Source of the DNA: Geobacter sp.
GTDB taxonomy: Bacteria; Desulfobacterota; Desulfuromonadia; Geobacterales; Geobacteraceae
Direction: 5' to 3'
Assembly: GCA_003857395.1 (NCBI GenBank)
Contig: RPRC01000249.1
Span: 1 to 8,314 of the forward strand
Length of the DNA stretch: 8,314 bases
Shown: positions 6,985 through 8,314 of the stretch, piece by piece
How positions within the stretch are numbered: position 1 is the stretch's first letter
Layout of the letters: each line of letters starts with the position of its first letter
Notes under the pieces: model-generated
Databases searched by the model: none
Told to the model about the DNA's origin: nothing
The model's input: the letters and a program-made list of their open reading frames with translations, nothing else
Program-made: the position numbers and the translations under genes

Positions 6985-7569
6985 ATGGGAAATAAATTTA
7001 CCGAGGTCGTATTCGAAGGGCATTATGACACAGTAAGAGGCTTTATTGAAGGCTTGCAGGATGGTATGGGAACGGAGTACAAGTTCTTTTTCAGTTCCGA
7101 AGCGGAAATAGAAGCCGAAACCTTTTCTGAACTTATTAAGGAATGGGTATTTCTTGGTCATAAGCTTCAACATGTTGTTATGGAAGATGCCTTGCTTACG
7201 AAAATACAAGATGTGCTTTCACGAAAAGGTGTGAATGATTTATTGAATTCCAACTCGATAAAATCAACATTATGTGTAAAAGAAGCATCATTCGATTTTA
7301 AGTTTGAGGCATTTGCTCGCAAATATGCCGATGAAATAAAAGGGTTGCTGAGCAATCTTCCGCAAGGTGTTTCACTTCATCATTACAAGCCTGAGGAAAA
7401 AATTGATCCGGATGCTGAGGGTGTGGAACTATATGCACCGGCCCATGATTATATTTTTGAGGGCAAAGGCACCATAATCGGTCCGATCGAACAAGTATTT
7501 CCTTTCCGCAAACTTCTTGTGGATCATCCACTTATCAAAGCGGAAAAAATTTATTTGGAACTGTGTTAG
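6985..7569 (+). CDS. Conserved-looking soluble protein of unknown function, apparent tandem repeat of an alpha/beta unit
   Basis: I do not recognise this family. The 194-residue product has no signal peptide or membrane segment and is mildly acidic. Start ATG 6985 is supported by AGAGGGGG (6969-6976), 8 bases upstream. It appears to be built of two similar halves. Residues 4-46 (FTEVVFEG, then Y14 and a helix with RGFIEGL, then a strand YKFFF and an acidic stretch) line up with residues 102-144 (FDFKFEAF, then Y114 and a helix with KGLLSNL, then HHYKPEE and an acidic stretch). The ends, HKLQHVVMEDALLTKIQ and FRKLLVDHPLIKAEKI, also resemble each other. This would fit a duplicated ferredoxin-like fold (inference). 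Cys occur only at 97 and at the very last residue, 194. It is monocistronic, more A+T-rich than the rnf genes, and followed by a hairpin covering its stop codon. Confidence 0.8.
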   Translation: MGNKFTEVVFEGHYDTVRGFIEGLQDGMGTEYKFFFSSEAEIEAETFSELIKEWVFLGHKLQHVVMEDALLTKIQDVLSRKGVNDLLNSNSIKSTLCVKEASFDFKFEAFARKYADEIKGLLSNLPQGVSLHHYKPEEKIDPDAEGVELYAPAHDYIFEGKGTIIGPIEQVFPFRKLLVDHPLIKAEKIYLELC

Positions 7570-7596
7570 TAATTTGCTCCTTCAGTAAATTACTAA
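7566..7596 (+). terminator. Hairpin over the stop codon of the 194-residue gene (terminator-like, no T-run)
   Basis: TTAGTAATTT (7566-7575) and AAATTACTAA (7587-7596) are perfect 10-base complements. Three further inner pairs (G7576-U7586, C7577-G7585, U7578-A7584) extend the stem, leaving a 5-base loop. The TAG stop codon (7567-7569) is inside the left arm. The following sequence is A-rich, not T-rich, so classical intrinsic termination is doubtful; a 3'-end stabiliser is an equally good reading. Confidence 0.45.
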
Positions 7597-7681
7597 TAAT
7601 TACAACATAAATACAAAAAATGAAAATTAACTTGACTTATAGTGCGGTAATGTTTTACCTTTCATAAAAACAACTTAAGTG

Positions 7682-7700
7682 AGGCTAAGGGGTCTTGCCT
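7682..7700 (+). other. Bulged hairpin in the non-coding region
   Basis: AGGC (7682-7685) plus AAG (7687-7689) pair with CTT (7694-7696) plus GCCT (7697-7700), with U7686 bulged and a GGGU loop. It lies in a locally G-rich island within the A+T-rich stretch. No T-run follows. It could be part of a structured RNA. Confidence 0.3.
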
Positions 7701-7723
7701 GAGAGTATTGTTCTAAACATTAC

Positions 7724-7753
7724 ATTAATTGCAGTCTAATTCTCTCAATTAAT
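7724..7753 (+). repeat. Inverted repeat ATTAATTG / CAATTAAT
   Basis: Perfect 8-base arms at 7724-7731 and 7746-7753 are separated by 14 bases. The arms are almost purely A/T, so chance is a fair explanation in this stretch. It could also be an operator-like site or a weak RNA stem. Confidence 0.3.
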
Positions 7754-7798
7754 ATTCCATTTTGCTATAGCACAATCTGTTGGTAATTAGTGTTTTTG

Positions 7799-7824
7799 CA
7801 AGATGATTTTATTGTCTTGTTTTT
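7799..7824 (+). terminator. Weak intrinsic terminator candidate
   Basis: CAAGATGAT (7799-7807) pairs with ATTGTCTTG (7811-7819), nine pairs including two G-U around a 3-base loop, directly followed by TTTTT (7820-7824). The stem has few G-C pairs, so efficiency would be low. It could end transcripts reading through the 194-residue gene. Confidence 0.3.
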
Positions 7825-7846
7825 AAAACCTGTTTCTCTATTGCTA

Positions 7847-7876
7847 TTGTTTAGATCTCTAACATAAAACTATACG
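7847..7876 (+). promoter_or_regulatory. Candidate promoter ahead of the switch-like hairpins and terminator
   Basis: TTGTTT (7847-7852) and TATACG (7871-7876) are separated by 18 bases. This is a partial match to the housekeeping consensus. Transcription would start near 7883, exactly at the GGTCC hairpin, and run only about 75 bases to the strong terminator. Confidence 0.3.
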
Positions 7877-7883
7877 CATGTTT

Positions 7884-7910
7884 GGTCCTTTGCTGACCGT
7901 TTAACGGACC
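7884..7910 (+). ncRNA. Possible switch-like RNA element with mutually exclusive stems
   Basis: GGTCC (7884-7888) can pair with GGACC (7906-7910). Alternatively GGTC (7884-7887) can pair with GACC (7895-7898), or CCGT (7897-7900) can pair with ACGG (7904-7907). These stems compete for the same bases, and the terminator follows within 7 bases. I do not recognise a known riboswitch class here. It may be a small RNA of about 75 bases together with the terminator, or only incidental pairing. Confidence 0.25.
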
Positions 7911-7916
7911 CAGAAA

Positions 7917-7956
7917 GCCCAAGTAGAAGCCATCAAGCTTTAACTTGGGCTTTTTT
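7917..7956 (+). terminator. Strong Rho-independent terminator
   Basis: GCCCAAGT (7917-7924) and ACTTGGGC (7943-7950) form a perfect 8-bp stem directly followed by TTTTTT (7951-7956). An inner stem AAGC (7927-7930) with GCTT (7937-7940) closes a 6-base loop. Upstream AAA (7914-7916) can extend the base against the T-run. It lies 347 bases after the nearest upstream stop codon and 192 bases before the adhE-like gene, so what it terminates is not obvious. Confidence 0.88.
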
Positions 7957-8044
7957 CGTTTCAGTGAGAATTATGGATTAAAACGAAAGGCGTGGGGGTA
8001 AGTATTTATGGGGTTTGCTCTCTGGACTTAGCAGTGAAAAACTT

Positions 8045-8058
8045 GTTTCATGTTTCAT
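8045..8058 (+). repeat. Tandem direct repeat GTTTCAT x2 upstream of the adhE-like gene
   Basis: Two adjacent copies of GTTTCAT (8045-8051, 8052-8058) lie about 90 bases before the adhE-like start. They could be a direct-repeat regulator site near the promoter, although I cannot place the promoter confidently. Chance is possible for a 7-base unit. Confidence 0.25.
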
Positions 8059-8105
8059 GGAAATATTCTTCAGGTTGCAGGTGTCTGGAAACATAAAGGT
8101 AAATA

Positions 8106-8126
8106 TTGTTACGGCATCTGTCACAA
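8106..8126 (+). promoter_or_regulatory. Imperfect inverted repeat, possible redox-regulator operator for adhE
   Basis: TTGTTAC (8106-8112) and GTCACAA (8120-8126) are complementary at 6 of 7 positions around a 7-base centre, 22 bases before the adhE-like start codon. The half-sites TTGTTA and TCACAA resemble those of the NADH-sensing repressor Rex, a common regulator of adhE. The standard Rex site has a 6-base spacer between such half-sites and this one has 9, so the match is only suggestive. Confidence 0.3.
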
Positions 8127-8148
8127 CACTAAATAACGGAGGTATGTC

Positions 8149-8314
8149 ATGGCGGATGTAAGTCAGCAGATTGATCAGATGGTAGCGAAGTCGCAGAAAG
8201 CTGCAGAAATCATGAGAGGTTTCACCCAGGAGCAGGTTGACAAGATTTGTGCGGCAATGGACGCTGCAAGTGTTGCCAATGAAGTAAAGCTCGCTGAAAT
8301 GGCTGTTGAAGAAA
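8149..8314 (+). CDS. adhE: AdhE-type acetaldehyde dehydrogenase (bifunctional aldehyde-alcohol dehydrogenase?), N-terminal fragment
   Basis: Only 55 codons are present before the window ends. The start is ATG 8149, with GGAGG (8138-8142) 6 bases upstream; ATG 8144 is out of frame. The segment has the character of the CoA-acylating aldehyde dehydrogenase N-terminus found in AdhE: an Ala-rich helix (SQKAAEIMRGF), then TQEQVDKICAAMDAA and EVKLAEMAVEE, which precedes TGRG in family members. AdhE reduces acetyl-CoA to acetaldehyde and ethanol using NADH. Whether this is the two-domain AdhE or a stand-alone acetaldehyde dehydrogenase of the PduP/EutE kind cannot be decided from the fragment. It has its own leader, downstream of a strong terminator, so it is a separate transcription unit from rnf. 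Confidence 0.75.
   Translation, partial: MADVSQQIDQMVAKSQKAAEIMRGFTQEQVDKICAAMDAASVANEVKLAEMAVEE

Larger units (their letters stand above)
7570..8148. other. 579-base non-coding region between the unknown gene and the adhE-like gene
   Basis: I find no convincing gene on either strand. The part 7621-7860 is very A+T-rich (73 G/C of 240, about 30%). It contains several short hairpins and palindromes, including GGTAA/TTACC at 7646-7659 and TGCTATAGCA at 7763-7772. One strong intrinsic terminator lies at 7917-7956. The last 190 bases form the leader of the adhE-like gene. TTGACT at 7632-7637 resembles a -35 box but has no matching -10. Confidence 0.75.

Noticed and set aside
7690..7710. TPP riboswitch fragment (GGGG ... 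CTGAGA)
   Set aside because: The second half of the TPP core (ACCCTT ... GAACCTGATC) is missing and there is no thiamine gene nearby.
7570..7956. tmRNA, RNase P RNA, 6S RNA, T-box or CRISPR array in the long gap
   Set aside because: None of the conserved core sequences or regular repeats of these elements is present.
8008..8031. Seven-codon leader peptide (MGFALWT) with GGGGG upstream
   Set aside because: Too short, with no run of regulatory codons and no attenuator after it; ordinary chance.

Overview
This window carries most of an Rnf operon, in the order rnfC-D-G-E-A-B. Rnf is the membrane-bound, ion-translocating ferredoxin:NAD+ oxidoreductase. The operon runs straight on into three accessory genes: an ApbE flavin transferase, a small membrane-anchored NusG domain II (DUF1312) protein, and a Gx transporter family membrane protein. 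After that come a gene of unknown function, a roughly 580-base A+T-rich non-coding stretch ending in a strong intrinsic terminator plus a leader, and the first 55 codons of an AdhE-type acetaldehyde/alcohol dehydrogenase. All genes lie on the + strand.

The organism is most likely an anaerobic, fermentative Firmicute (Clostridia or Negativicutes). Supporting signs are the CDGEAB gene order (enterobacterial rnf is ABCDGE), strong GGAGG-type ribosome binding sites, the ApbE-NusG_II-Gx neighbours, an ApbE with a MDT motif near its N-terminus, and a fermentative AdhE. A deltaproteobacterium of the Pelobacter/Desulfuromonas kind cannot be excluded from the sequence alone.

Layout. 1-4821: rnfC (5' end missing), rnfD, rnfG, rnfE, rnfA, rnfB, with gaps of 52 bases or less and short overlaps. 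4818-6802: apbE overlaps rnfB by 4 bases, the NusG_II gene overlaps apbE by 17 bases, and the Gx gene follows 16 bases later, so these nine genes look like one transcription unit. 6803-6984: a short intergenic region with an extended -10 promoter candidate. 6985-7569: a 194-residue soluble protein of unknown function that looks like a tandem duplication of an alpha/beta unit. 7570-8148: non-coding DNA, about 30% G+C over 7621-7860, with several hairpins, a mutually exclusive set of stems, and the terminator at 7917-7956. 8149-end: the adhE-like gene.

How it fits together: RnfB and RnfC carry electrons between ferredoxin and NAD(H). RnfA and RnfE hold paired membrane cysteines. RnfD and RnfG carry covalent FMN that ApbE would attach. 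The NusG_II and Gx proteins are not Rnf subunits, but they recur beside flavin transferases in Gram-positive flavin-based electron transfer loci. That suggests an extra extracytosolic branch here. The AdhE downstream is a large NADH consumer, so the area as a whole looks concerned with redox balance. The likely FMN acceptor motifs in RnfD (Ser instead of Thr) and RnfG (no Asp, altered Gly-Ala) both depart from the usual pattern.
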